In this document: piece by piece, positions 41,488 through 50,375 of the stretch | Numbering within the stretch: position 1 is the first letter of the stretch | How the letters are laid out: each line of letters opens with the position of its first letter | NCBI RefSeq assembly: GCF_000242255.2 | Contig: NC_017033.1 | Location: 2,119,110-2,183,109, forward strand | DNA length: 64,000 nt | Source of the DNA: Frateuria aurantia DSM 6220 | GTDB lineage: Bacteria > Pseudomonadota > Gammaproteobacteria > Xanthomonadales > Rhodanobacteraceae | Reading direction: 5' to 3' | Program-made: the position numbers and the translations under genes | Notes under the pieces: model-generated | The model's database searches: none | What the model was told of the DNA's origin: nothing | The model's input: the letters and a program-made list of their open reading frames with translations, nothing else

Positions 41488-43406
41488 TCACACTCTCCTG
41501 AATTTTTCGGATGCAGGACAACGACGGTATCCACCGAGGTGGCTTGTCCCCACTGATACGTCGGCAGCAGCACCGAAACGCTCTGCCGTATCGCGGCTTC
41601 ATCATACGATGCCACGGCATCGGCCGCACGCCCGAACTGTCTCAACAATAAACCCCAGCTGACTTTGCGGTGCTGTGCCAGGAAGATCTTGGCATGGGTG
41701 GTGGCGGCGTAATTTTCCTGGGGATGGAACAACTCCTCGAACAGCTTCTCTCCCGGACGCAGGCCGGTATAGACGATGGGTATCTCGCTACCCGGTTTCT
41801 TGCCGGCCAGACGGATCATCTGCAAGGCCAGCTCCCTGATCTTCACGGGCTCTCCCATGTCCAGCGCAAAGATCTCACCGCCCTGCCCCTGGGCAGCGCC
41901 CTGCAAGATCAGCTGGCAGGCCTCGGGAATCGTCATGAAATATCGGGTCATATCGGGATGCGTGACCGTCACCGGCCCCCCGTGGCGGATCTGCTCGCGA
42001 AACAAGGGCACCACCGAGCCCGCCGAATCCAGCACATTGCCGAAGCGCACCGTCACAAAACGTGTCGCTGAACGAGCATCCAGGTTCTGGCACCAGATTT
42101 CGGCCAGGCGCTTGCAGGCTCCCATCACGCTGGTGGGATTGACCGCCTTGTCCGTGGAGATCAGCACGAAGGTCTCCACCCCGGTCTCATCGGCAAGCAT
42201 CGCAAGGTTCTGGGTCGACATCACATTGTTGCGATAGGCCGTCCGCAGCTGGGTCTGCAGCATCGGCACATGCTTGTAGGCCGCGGCATGAAACACCAGC
42301 CGGGGCCGGAAATCTCCGAACAACCGGTGCATGGCCGGCAGATCCCCGCAATCGGCAAGCACCGACTGCAGCTCCAGTGCGGGGAAATCCTGCCGCAACT
42401 CCTTGTCAATGGCATAGAGATTGAATTCACTCTGCTCGACAATGGTCAGTGAACGCACACCAAGCTGACACAGCTGTCGACACAGCTCGGCACCGATGGA
42501 GCCCCCGCCGCCGGTGACCAGTACCCGCTGGCCACTGAGATGCCCCGCCAGCCACACCCGATCCAGCTGCACGCTGTCACGGCCCAGCAGATCCTCGATC
42601 CTGACCTCCTGGATCTCCCCCGGACTGGCGCGACCGGCGACGATATCGCCCAGACCCGGCATCGTGCGACAAGGCAGCCCGGTGCGCTCGCAGTGGCCCA
42701 CAATCCGCCGCAGAGTCGGCCCGTCGGCATCGGGCATCGCGATCAGCAACATGCCGGCCGCCGCGTCCGCCGCCAGCTCGGGCAGCTGCTGCAGTGCCCC
42801 CAGCACGGGAATGCCGCCGATGCTGGCACCACGCAACCGCGCCTGATCATCCACGAAACCGACCACCCGGTAGCGGGCATCGCGGCGCAGATCCCGCGCC
42901 AGAGCTTCCGCCGGATCACCGGCGCCTATGACCAGTACCCGCACCACCTGTTCCGACATCCGCTGCCGACGGTCCTTCCAGGCTCGGTAACCGAGCCGTG
43001 GCACGCCCAGCAGACCGGCGAGGATCAGCGGATAGATGAAGATCACCGAGCGAGGCACTCCGCTGAGCCGGGAGTAGGCAAACAAGGCCACGCCGATGAC
43101 CAGCCCTCCGATACCCACGGCACGCAGGATGTTCCACAGGTCTGGCAGGCTGGCGAAACGCCAGATGCCGCGATACAAGCCCAGGCGATTGAAGACCAGC
43201 CCCTGTACCGACAACACGATCAGCCACTCGCCCGGGCTGAAATGCGCCACGGCATCGGGCGTCAATGCAAAACGCAGCAGATTGGCCAGATACCAGGCCA
43301 GCCCGGCCATCACCAGATCGTGAACCATCACCGCCATGCGCGGCGGAATCCGTCGACACCAGCGAGCGACGAAGTGGCCTTGCGCTTCCCTGCCCGGTCT
43401 GCTCAC
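41484..43406 (-). CDS. Membrane-bound nucleotide-sugar 4,6-dehydratase (CapD/WbpM/PglF family)
   Basis: A 640-residue protein with four N-terminal membrane helices (about residues 25-140), a CoA-binding-like Rossmann domain, and a C-terminal short-chain dehydrogenase domain starting at VTGGGGSIGAELCRQ. The active-site segment is STDKAVNPTSVMGACKR, where Met stands in place of the usual catalytic Tyr, as in WbpM and PglF. It most likely converts UDP-GlcNAc to the 4-keto-6-deoxy sugar used for QuiNAc, FucNAc or bacillosamine. Overlaps of 4 bp link it to both neighbours. Confidence 0.9.
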   Translation of the reverse strand: MSRPGREAQGHFVARWCRRIPPRMAVMVHDLVMAGLAWYLANLLRFALTPDAVAHFSPGEWLIVLSVQGLVFNRLGLYRGIWRFASLPDLWNILRAVGIGGLVIGVALFAYSRLSGVPRSVIFIYPLILAGLLGVPRLGYRAWKDRRQRMSEQVVRVLVIGAGDPAEALARDLRRDARYRVVGFVDDQARLRGASIGGIPVLGALQQLPELAADAAAGMLLIAMPDADGPTLRRIVGHCERTGLPCRTMPGLGDIVAGRASPGEIQEVRIEDLLGRDSVQLDRVWLAGHLSGQRVLVTGGGGSIGAELCRQLCQLGVRSLTIVEQSEFNLYAIDKELRQDFPALELQSVLADCGDLPAMHRLFGDFRPRLVFHAAAYKHVPMLQTQLRTAYRNNVMSTQNLAMLADETGVETFVLISTDKAVNPTSVMGACKRLAEIWCQNLDARSATRFVTVRFGNVLDSAGSVVPLFREQIRHGGPVTVTHPDMTRYFMTIPEACQLILQGAAQGQGGEIFALDMGEPVKIRELALQMIRLAGKKPGSEIPIVYTGLRPGEKLFEELFHPQENYAATTHAKIFLAQHRKVSWGLLLRQFGRAADAVASYDEAAIRQSVSVLLPTYQWGQATSVDTVVVLHPKNSGECE

Positions 43407-44407
43407 GAAATCTCCCGCTGGCGCCGCTGGCGCAGGCTTCGGATCTTACACCCCAGCCAGACCAGCATGGCGAGCAGATACACCGCAAGGCAGGCCGGCG
43501 GACCCAGCGGTACAGGTCCCCGATGCCATACCAGCCAGCCACCGATCAGACTGTCCCAGAGCAGATAAGCCAGCGTGACACGGGCATGACCATGCCCCAG
43601 CCGCACCTGCCATTGATAGAGGTGCTCGCGATGCGCCTGGGTCCAGCGCCGCCCCCGCCACATCCGCTGCAGCAGGGTCAGGCTGGCATCGACCACAAAG
43701 CTGCTGCCCAGCGCCAGAACGGCCCACAGCAGCGACGGCCTGCAAACCACCAGAGCCAGCGCCAGCACGGCGACCAGCAGACCGCAACCGCCGCTGCCCG
43801 CATCGCCCATGAAAATGCGGGCCGGCGCCCAGTTGAAACCGAGAAATCCTGCGCAGACGGCTGCCAGAAGCGCCGCCAGCGCCGCGACCGAAGGCAGTCC
43901 GACAGCGTCCGCCAGCACGGCCAGCACCAGACCCGTGATCAGACAATGACCGGCCAGCAAGCCATCGATGCCATCCATGAAATTGTGCAGATTGATGCTC
44001 CAGACCCCGCAAGGGACCACCAGCAGCAGCCACCACAAGGAATCATGGGCACCGGCCAGCAGGGCACCGCCGGCCAGCGTGACGGCGGCCAGATGCACCA
44101 GCAGCCGCACCGCCACGCCACGTGGCGCCAGATCATCCCAGGCACCGATCAGGGCCACGGAGGCCAGCGCGCAGGTCACAGCCGCGCTCAGCCCGCGCCC
44201 CCAACCGATCCAGGGCAGCCACAGCAGCAGCACCAGCATCATCCCGATACCGCCGCCGCGCGGCGTCGCCTGCCGATGCGAGCGACGATGCCCGGGCAGA
44301 TCCAGCACACCGCGTCGTCGGGCCCAGATCAGCATCCACCCGACCGCCGCCCAGGACATCACCGCCGCCAGCCAGATCCAGCGTACCGGCAGCGCCGGAA
44401 TACTCAT
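43403..44407 (-). CDS. Undecaprenyl-phosphate sugar-1-phosphate transferase (WecA/WbpL-like)
   Basis: A 334-residue polytopic enzyme of glycosyltransferase family 4 that starts lipid-linked glycan synthesis by moving a HexNAc-1-phosphate onto undecaprenyl phosphate. Conserved motifs are GAWDDLAPRG, HNFMDGIDGLLAG, FMGDAGSGG and the cytoplasmic HREHLYQ loop. Adjacent placement to the WbpM-like dehydratase matches the O-antigen wbpL-wbpM pair of Pseudomonas, suggesting a 6-deoxy-HexNAc first sugar. The ATG at 44407 overlaps the lapB stop by 4 bp. Confidence 0.9.
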   Translation of the reverse strand: MSIPALPVRWIWLAAVMSWAAVGWMLIWARRRGVLDLPGHRRSHRQATPRGGGIGMMLVLLLWLPWIGWGRGLSAAVTCALASVALIGAWDDLAPRGVAVRLLVHLAAVTLAGGALLAGAHDSLWWLLLVVPCGVWSINLHNFMDGIDGLLAGHCLITGLVLAVLADAVGLPSVAALAALLAAVCAGFLGFNWAPARIFMGDAGSGGCGLLVAVLALALVVCRPSLLWAVLALGSSFVVDASLTLLQRMWRGRRWTQAHREHLYQWQVRLGHGHARVTLAYLLWDSLIGGWLVWHRGPVPLGPPACLAVYLLAMLVWLGCKIRSLRQRRQREIS

Positions 44408-45573
44408 TCGTTGGCCACGCCCATGATGGGCCGGATGGTCGACCAGCTCTTGCAGCCGGGACACTGCCAGTGATGGGCCTTGGCACCGAAACCGCAGCGT
44501 GTGCAGCGATACATCATCTGACCTTCCAGCAACTTGCGCATCAGATCATTGAGTATCGTGAAATTGGCCATGGCCTCGCCATCAAGCCGCTCCATGCTGG
44601 CATCGATCAGGGCCATCAACCCGCGAACCGTCGGCCTGGCCTGCAATTGCCGGGTCAGAAAAGCCTGCGCCGCCGCCTCGCCTTCCTGCTGCCGGTACAG
44701 ATCCACCCGGGCCAGCACCAGGGAAATGCCCTGATAGCGCTGCAGCAGACCATCATAGAACCGGGCCGCCGCGACATGGTCCTGCTGGTGCGCATAGGCG
44801 GACTGCAAAGGCGGCAGGACCTGCGGCACGAACGCGAGATCCACGCTGATGGCCTGTTCATAGGCCTTGATGGCCGCCGCATACTTCTGCTCGGAAGCAT
44901 CCATCACCGCCGAGGCCAGCAAGGCCCGGATACAGTTCGCATCATTGTCGAACGCCTGGCGCAGATGGTCGCGCGCCGCCTCCACATGGCCTTGCAGTCG
45001 ATACTGATCGGCCAGTTCGCAATGGAATTGCGCGATCAGTACCGCCTCGCTTTCGCCGGTGGCCTTTTCCAGCAATCGGGCCTGTTCGATGGCCTTGTTC
45101 CAGTCACGCTCATGCTGGTAGATGCCGATCAGCTGACGCAGAGCGGACGGCGCATGGGCCTGCAAGGCAACCAGATCGGAAAACAGCGACTCGGCCCTGT
45201 CCAGCAAGCCGGCGCGCATATAGTCATCGCCCAGCTCCATCAGACCCAGGGTCTTGATGTCGTTCGACAGTCCTGGCCGCGAGACCAGATGCTGGTGCAG
45301 ACGAATCGCCCGATCCACTTCACCGCGACGGCGAAACAGACTGCCCAGCGCAAGGTGGGTCTCGACCGCGTCGCGGTTGTATTCGGCCAGGCGCAGAAAA
45401 ACCTCGATGGCCTTGTCCTGCTCTTCATTCAGCAGATAGTTCAGACCTCGGAAGTAGTCGGATGACAGCTCGTCGGACCGCCCCGCCAACTGACCGCCCC
45501 CCCGGCGCAGCGCACACCACCAGCCGGCCGCGAACGCCAGCGGCAACAACAGCAGCACGACCACCCCATTCAT
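44404..45573 (-). CDS. lapB: LPS assembly protein LapB
   Basis: A 389-residue inner-membrane protein: one N-terminal helix (residues 4-20), TPR repeats across the cytoplasmic body, and a C-terminal rubredoxin-like knuckle (YRCTRCGFGAKAHHWQCPGC). In E. coli LapB presents LpxC to FtsH and so controls LPS synthesis. Its start overlaps the lapA stop by 4 bp. It leads directly into O-antigen initiation genes, tying LPS quality control to glycan assembly in one transcript. Confidence 0.92.
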   Translation of the reverse strand: MNGVVVLLLLPLAFAAGWWCALRRGGGQLAGRSDELSSDYFRGLNYLLNEEQDKAIEVFLRLAEYNRDAVETHLALGSLFRRRGEVDRAIRLHQHLVSRPGLSNDIKTLGLMELGDDYMRAGLLDRAESLFSDLVALQAHAPSALRQLIGIYQHERDWNKAIEQARLLEKATGESEAVLIAQFHCELADQYRLQGHVEAARDHLRQAFDNDANCIRALLASAVMDASEQKYAAAIKAYEQAISVDLAFVPQVLPPLQSAYAHQQDHVAAARFYDGLLQRYQGISLVLARVDLYRQQEGEAAAQAFLTRQLQARPTVRGLMALIDASMERLDGEAMANFTILNDLMRKLLEGQMMYRCTRCGFGAKAHHWQCPGCKSWSTIRPIMGVANE

Positions 45574-45806
45574 GCCTCGGCAGGCGCCGCCGGCCTGCGG
45601 GACTTGCGGCGGGCATGGGTGCCCAGCCACGCAGTCAAGCCCCCGCCCACCCAGCCCAGCGCCAACGCCGACAGCAAGGCCGCGCCCAACGGCAGATGCA
45701 GCTGCACCACCGCCAGGTCAATGCCGACGGTCGACGCGTTCAGGGCTCCCAGGACAATGCCCGCCAGGGCGAAACAGAGCAGGATCAAAATGACTGGAAA
45801 TCGCAT
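45570..45806 (-). CDS. lapA: LPS assembly protein LapA (DUF1049)
   Basis: A 78-residue membrane protein with two helices (about residues 4-24 and 40-62) and a basic cytoplasmic tail ([10 protein letters not shown]). The short loop with [11 protein letters not shown] and the Gly-rich second helix are typical of LapA. It precedes and is coupled to lapB. The rpsA-ihfB genes that commonly lie upstream of lapA in gammaproteobacteria are absent; efpL diverges instead. Confidence 0.87.
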   Translation of the reverse strand: MRFPVILILLCFALAGIVLGALNASTVGIDLAVVQLHLPLGAALLSALALGWVGGGLTAWLGTHARRKSRRPAAPAEA

Positions 45807-46099
45807 GGTCCGACTTTACTCCATTAGACCGGAGCAGCCCAATCGCTGCCGGCACGATACGGCGGATGCATCGGCATTCCGCCACCTGTTCCCTTGCCGG
45901 CCTACCGAGCTCATGCGCTCACATGATGCTTCAGACTCGGCGCCGGCTTGGCTATGCTACCCCATGGGCAGGGCAACCGGCGCAGCCGCACTCCCGACTC
46001 CACCCATCCCGCCCCGGTGCTGGCATCCGCTGCGCCAGCCCGTTACTCTGCCGCCCTCGCGGCAGTGTCCGCTCAACGTTGCATGAGTCCAGCAAAGTC

Positions 46100-46663
46100 A
46101 TGAAAGCTTCTGACGCCAAGAAAGGCCTGGTTGTAGAACACGAGGGCGGCATCTACCAGATCCGCGATATCGAACGCAGTTCACCTACGGCACGTGGTGG
46201 CAATATCACCTACCGTTTCACGTTGTATTCGATCCCCGGTGGCCGCAAGCTGGATCTCAGCATGCGCGCCGACGACGATCTCAGGGACATCGAGCTGACT
46301 CGCCGCGAGGCCGGCTTCTCCTATATGGACGGTGAAGTATTCGTATTCATGGACAGCGAGGACTTCACCCAGTACCTGCTGGGGCCGGAAGTGGTCGGTG
46401 AACAGGCAGGCTTCATCGCCGAAGGTGTCGAAGGCTATTACGTCCAGCTGATCGAGGACGCACCGGTGGCCCTGCAGGTCCCGACCAGCGTACGCCTCGA
46501 GGTGGTCGATACCGCACCCGAACTGAAAGGTGCCAGTGCCACCAAGCGAACCAAGCCAGCGCGCCTTGCCACCGGTTTCGAGGTCCAGGTGCCCGAGTAC
46601 ATCAGCAATGGCGAGCAGGTCTGGATCAATACCTTGACGGGCGAGTTCGCGGGCCGCGCCTGA
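46100..46663 (+). CDS. efpL: Elongation factor P-like protein EfpL (YeiP)
   Basis: A 187-residue EF-P paralogue with three beta-barrel domains. The tip of domain I reads SSPTARGG with R32, where true EF-P has a modifiable Lys, so it should act without EpmA modification. [20 protein letters not shown] and the C-terminal [18 protein letters not shown] agree with E. coli YeiP/EfpL, which helps ribosomes through polyproline and other stalling motifs. The frame extends upstream, but [17 protein letters not shown] at 46100 is the family start. Confidence 0.92.
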   Translation: MKASDAKKGLVVEHEGGIYQIRDIERSSPTARGGNITYRFTLYSIPGGRKLDLSMRADDDLRDIELTRREAGFSYMDGEVFVFMDSEDFTQYLLGPEVVGEQAGFIAEGVEGYYVQLIEDAPVALQVPTSVRLEVVDTAPELKGASATKRTKPARLATGFEVQVPEYISNGEQVWINTLTGEFAGRA

Positions 46664-46682
46664 GCCTGCCGGATTCCGCCCA

Positions 46683-48749
46683 GTGACCACGGCCGGCTAT
46701 TCCTTTCCACGCAATGCGGTCGACGTGCTGCTGCAGACGCGGCGACCGGATGTGCCCTGGCGGGTAGTGCTGCGCAATGCCGCGGCCTTCGGTCTGCCAC
46801 TGGCTCTGGGCTTCGCCACCGATCACCCGCTGGCAGGACTGGGTATCGCCGCCGGCGCACTGGACATCATGTTTTCGGACCAGCCGGGCCCCTACCGGCA
46901 GCGGCTGGCCTTGCTGCTGCTGGCCTCCACGGCTGCGGGCCTGTCCGCCCTGCTGGGTGCCAGCATCGGCGCAGCCTTCCTGCCGATGCTGCTGACCACG
47001 CTGGTGATGGGTTTCGGCGCCGGCCTGCTGGTGGTCTTCGGCCCGGATATCAGCCGTCTCGGCATGACCAGCGTGATCCTGCTGGTGGTCACGGCCGCGA
47101 CGCCCGTGTCGGTCCGACATGCCGCTTCCGGTGCCGGCCTGATCTTTCTGGGCGGCCTGCTGCTGACCTGTCTTTCGATCGCCAGCTGGCCGCTGCAACG
47201 CTACCGGCCCGAACGTCTGGCGCTGGCGACCATCTTCCGTGGTCTGGCCGGTCTCGCCGAGCACCCGGCCGACGACAGTCGCGACGACGTGGCGCTGAGT
47301 GACGAGATGAATGCGGTCCAGCAGACCTTGTTCGGTCGCCATCATGACCGTGGCCGGGCGATGGAGGCTTTCCGGACCCTGATCGAACAGGCCGAGCGGA
47401 TCCGCATCGAACTGGTCGCCATCGAATTGCTGCACCACGACCCGGTCCGCGAAACCCATTACCGCCGCAGCATCGCCGCCGTGCTGGAGGCCATTGCCGC
47501 GGCGCTGGAGGCCGGCGCCCCGCCTGACCAGGCCCTGCAGCTGCTGCAGTCGATCCGGGCCGAAGAGCAGTGGCTGCTGGCTCACGAGCCCGCCGGACTG
47601 ATGGTCCACATCCGGGCACTCAACAGCCAGCTCACTGCCGCCGTGCGCAATGCCAACTGGGCCGGTGCGCGAGGGGAGCTGCGCGCCCAGGCCGACCAGC
47701 AGCGCCTGCCGCAGGATTTGCGCACGGATGGCGTCTGGGCCACGCTGCGAGCCAGCCTGCATCTGGATTCGATCGCCCTGCGTCATGCGATCCGCTACTC
47801 CCTGCTGCTGGGTCTGGCGGTCGTCGCCAGCCATGTCCTGGCGATGCCGCATGGCTACTGGCTGCCGATGACGGTCGCGATCGTGCTGCGGGCCGATTTC
47901 GCCGCCACTTTCCGATTCGGCCTGCTGCGTGTGGTCGGTACCTTGCTGGGTCTGGTGCTGACCACCTTGCTGCTGCACGTCACGCCGGACGAAACCACGG
48001 CCCATGTCGCCATGGCCATTGTGCTGTGCATGGCCTTCCGCTATCTGGCCACCGTCCATTACGGCGTGGCCGTCGCCACCCTGACCGGCGTGGTGGTGAT
48101 CATGCTGGACATGGCCGGCATCGCCCCCACCGCCGCCATCGCCGACCGGGTCGACAATACCCTGCTGGGCAGCGGCATGGCCCTGCTGGGCTATCTGCTA
48201 TGGCCGACCTGGGAGCGAACCCAGACCCGCCATGCCCTGGCCGAAATGCTGCGCGGCTATGTCGCCTATCTGCAAGGACTCGGACGCCAGGCCGAATCCG
48301 ACGCGATCCGCGACCTGCGCATCGCGGTGCGGATCGCGCGCGGCAATGCCCGCGCTTCGCTGGAACGACTGCGCAGCGAACCGGGCACCCCCGAACAGCT
48401 GCAGACCGTGTGCACCGGGCTGCTCGCCCAGGGCAACCGGCTGGCCCGGGCCCTGATGACGTTCGAAGCCATTCAGCAAGACCATCGACTGCCTACCGAC
48501 GCGACCTGCTGGCAGAGTTTCATCCAATGGTATGCCAGCCAGCTTCAAGCCCTGGCGCTGGCCGTGGAGGTCGGCGAAACCTTTCAGCTCGCGCCCCGCC
48601 CCGCCTCCGCCGACATCACCGGACAGGCCATCGGCAGCCTGCCCGTGGCGGCCACCGAACGCCTGGTCGAAACGCTGGATGCGCTGATCAAGACCTGGAA
48701 CCGTGGCCGCTCCAGCGCCGCTGCCGACGCCGGATCACCGGCGCCCTGA
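46683..48749 (+). CDS. FUSC-family inner-membrane protein (YccS/AaeB-like)
   Basis: A 688-residue protein with two blocks of about six membrane helices (about residues 30-170 and 390-520), each followed by a cytoplasmic helical region. This duplicated FUSC architecture is seen in aromatic-acid exporters (AaeB) and YccS. The YWLPMTVAIVLRADFAATFRFGLLRVVGT segment is the FUSC signature region. It begins with GTG 19 bp after efpL and is followed 22 bp later by kynU, so all three may be co-transcribed. Substrate unknown; export of an aromatic metabolite would fit kynU but is inference. Confidence 0.82.
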   Translation: MTTAGYSFPRNAVDVLLQTRRPDVPWRVVLRNAAAFGLPLALGFATDHPLAGLGIAAGALDIMFSDQPGPYRQRLALLLLASTAAGLSALLGASIGAAFLPMLLTTLVMGFGAGLLVVFGPDISRLGMTSVILLVVTAATPVSVRHAASGAGLIFLGGLLLTCLSIASWPLQRYRPERLALATIFRGLAGLAEHPADDSRDDVALSDEMNAVQQTLFGRHHDRGRAMEAFRTLIEQAERIRIELVAIELLHHDPVRETHYRRSIAAVLEAIAAALEAGAPPDQALQLLQSIRAEEQWLLAHEPAGLMVHIRALNSQLTAAVRNANWAGARGELRAQADQQRLPQDLRTDGVWATLRASLHLDSIALRHAIRYSLLLGLAVVASHVLAMPHGYWLPMTVAIVLRADFAATFRFGLLRVVGTLLGLVLTTLLLHVTPDETTAHVAMAIVLCMAFRYLATVHYGVAVATLTGVVVIMLDMAGIAPTAAIADRVDNTLLGSGMALLGYLLWPTWERTQTRHALAEMLRGYVAYLQGLGRQAESDAIRDLRIAVRIARGNARASLERLRSEPGTPEQLQTVCTGLLAQGNRLARALMTFEAIQQDHRLPTDATCWQSFIQWYASQLQALALAVEVGETFQLAPRPASADITGQAIGSLPVAATERLVETLDALIKTWNRGRSSAAADAGSPAP

Positions 48750-48771
48750 ACCCACGACACGAGGAACCGGC

Positions 48772-50052
48772 ATGTCCGAGTATCGATCCGACCCCGCCTG
48801 GGCCGCCGCAGCCGACGCGGCAGACCCGCTGCGACACTGTCGCGACGCCTTTCTGATCCCGCCGCACGGCGCGTCCGACAGTCATTATTTCTGCGGCCAT
48901 TCGCTGGGCCTGCAGCCACGCCAGACCGCTGCCGAGCTGCAGCAGGAACTGCAGGACTGGGCCAGCCTCGGCGTCGAAGGCCATTTCAAGGGCCGGCGCC
49001 CCTGGCTGGACTATCACCGCCGCCTGACCCGACCGCTGGCCGGACTGGTCGGTGCCCGCGACGACGAAGTGGTGGCGATGAACAGCCTCAGCGTCAACCT
49101 GCACCTGCTGATGGTGAGCTTCTACCGGCCGACGGCGGAACGCCCTGCGATCCTGATCGAAGCCGGCGCCTTCCCTTCGGACCGCTACGCGGTGGAATCG
49201 CAGATCCGCTTTCATGGACTGGATCCGGCCAAGGCCTTGATCGAGCTGCACCCCGATCAGGCCGATGGCAGCTTCTCCGACCAGGCCATTTGCGAGGCTT
49301 TTGCCGAACACGGTCCGAAACTGGCCTTGGCCTTGCTGCCCGCCGTGCAATACCGGACCGGCCAGGCCTTTCCGCTGGCCGATATCAGTCGCTGGGCCCA
49401 TGCACAGGGCTGTCTGGTCGGCTTTGACCTCGCCCATGCGGTCGGCAACCTCGACCTGCAGCTGCATGCCAGCGAGGTCGACTTCGCGGTGTGGTGCAGC
49501 TACAAATATCTGAATGCCGGCCCTGGCTCGATCGGAGGCGCCTTTGTCCATCAGCGTCACGCCCAGACAGACCGGCCCCGTTTTGCCGGCTGGTGGGGCC
49601 AGCAACAGGCCACTCGCTTCCAGATGGGTGACCGCTTCGAAGCGACACCCGGTGCCGAAGGCTGGCAGCTGTCCAACCCTCCGATCTTCGCGATGGCACC
49701 GCTGCTGGCCTCGCTTGAGCTGTTCCAGGCAGTAGGCATGACCGCTCTGCGCGAAAAATCGATACGTCTGACGGGCTATCTGGAGTGGCTGATCGATACC
49801 GAACTGGCCGACGTGGTGCAGGTCCTCACCCCCCGCGACCCGCGACGCCGCGGCGCGCAGCTGTCCCTGCGCGTGCTGGGCGGCCGCGATCAGGGCCGGG
49901 CCCTGTTCGAGCACCTGTCCGATGGCGGCATCATCGGCGACTGGCGCGAACCGGATGTGATCCGGCTCTCGCCCGTCCCGCTGTACAACCGTTATGCCGA
50001 CTGCCGCGCGGCCGTCGATGCCATGGCGCAATGGCGGGCCATGCGGCGCTGA
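48772..50052 (+). CDS. kynU: Kynureninase
   Basis: A 426-residue PLP enzyme of fold type I that cleaves kynurenine to anthranilate and alanine (or 3-hydroxykynurenine to 3-hydroxyanthranilate). The PLP lysine is in WCSYKYLNAGPGS, with FDLAHAVGNLDL and HSLGLQPR also diagnostic. The ATG at 48772 follows AGGAA. No other tryptophan-catabolic or quinolinate-pathway gene is nearby, so its pathway partners must be elsewhere. Confidence 0.93.
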   Translation: MSEYRSDPAWAAAADAADPLRHCRDAFLIPPHGASDSHYFCGHSLGLQPRQTAAELQQELQDWASLGVEGHFKGRRPWLDYHRRLTRPLAGLVGARDDEVVAMNSLSVNLHLLMVSFYRPTAERPAILIEAGAFPSDRYAVESQIRFHGLDPAKALIELHPDQADGSFSDQAICEAFAEHGPKLALALLPAVQYRTGQAFPLADISRWAHAQGCLVGFDLAHAVGNLDLQLHASEVDFAVWCSYKYLNAGPGSIGGAFVHQRHAQTDRPRFAGWWGQQQATRFQMGDRFEATPGAEGWQLSNPPIFAMAPLLASLELFQAVGMTALREKSIRLTGYLEWLIDTELADVVQVLTPRDPRRRGAQLSLRVLGGRDQGRALFEHLSDGGIIGDWREPDVIRLSPVPLYNRYADCRAAVDAMAQWRAMRR

Positions 50053-50058
50053 GTTGTC

Positions 50059-50367
50059 TCAGTGAATGGAAAACTGCTGCTCGAAACCGGCAATCCGCAG
50101 CATGTTGCGGATGGCCGGCGCCGCATTGACCAGGTGGATGTCGGCACGGTCGCCTCCCGCCTTTTCCCGCAGCAGCAGCAACATGCCCAAGGCGGCACTG
50201 TCGATGTCCCTGACCGACGCCAGGTCGATCACGTACGATCGACTGACATGGTCGCCGGCCAGGCAGGCCGCATAGAATTCGCGATGCAGCGGAAAATCGA
50301 AATGCTCGCCGATATGAAGGGTGGTGCAATCGTTCTGGGCGTCGTAACTGGAAATAAGCTGGGTCAT
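50059..50367 (-). CDS. STAS-domain anti-sigma-factor-antagonist-like protein (end of che operon)
   Basis: A 102-residue single STAS domain. The phosphoacceptor position is S57 in VRDIDSAALGMLLLL, matching SpoIIAA-type antagonists that bind a serine kinase/anti-sigma partner when unphosphorylated. No such kinase is nearby. It lies 8 bp after the second MCP gene and is last in the chemotaxis operon; a role in signalling to the flagellar or biofilm switch is conceivable but unproven. Confidence 0.82.
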   Translation of the reverse strand: MTQLISSYDAQNDCTTLHIGEHFDFPLHREFYAACLAGDHVSRSYVIDLASVRDIDSAALGMLLLLREKAGGDRADIHLVNAAPAIRNMLRIAGFEQQFSIH

Positions 50368-50375
50368 GAGTGATC

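Noticed and set aside
46626-48059. Minus-strand 477-codon frame opposite the FUSC gene
   Set aside because: Composition is Gln/Gly/His-rich and low in hydrophobic residues, with no motif; the plus strand encodes a well-formed membrane protein.
50050-50066. CTGAG-TTGT-CTCAG stem between kynU and the last STAS gene as a terminator
   Set aside because: Only a 5-bp stem with no T tract; too weak to call.
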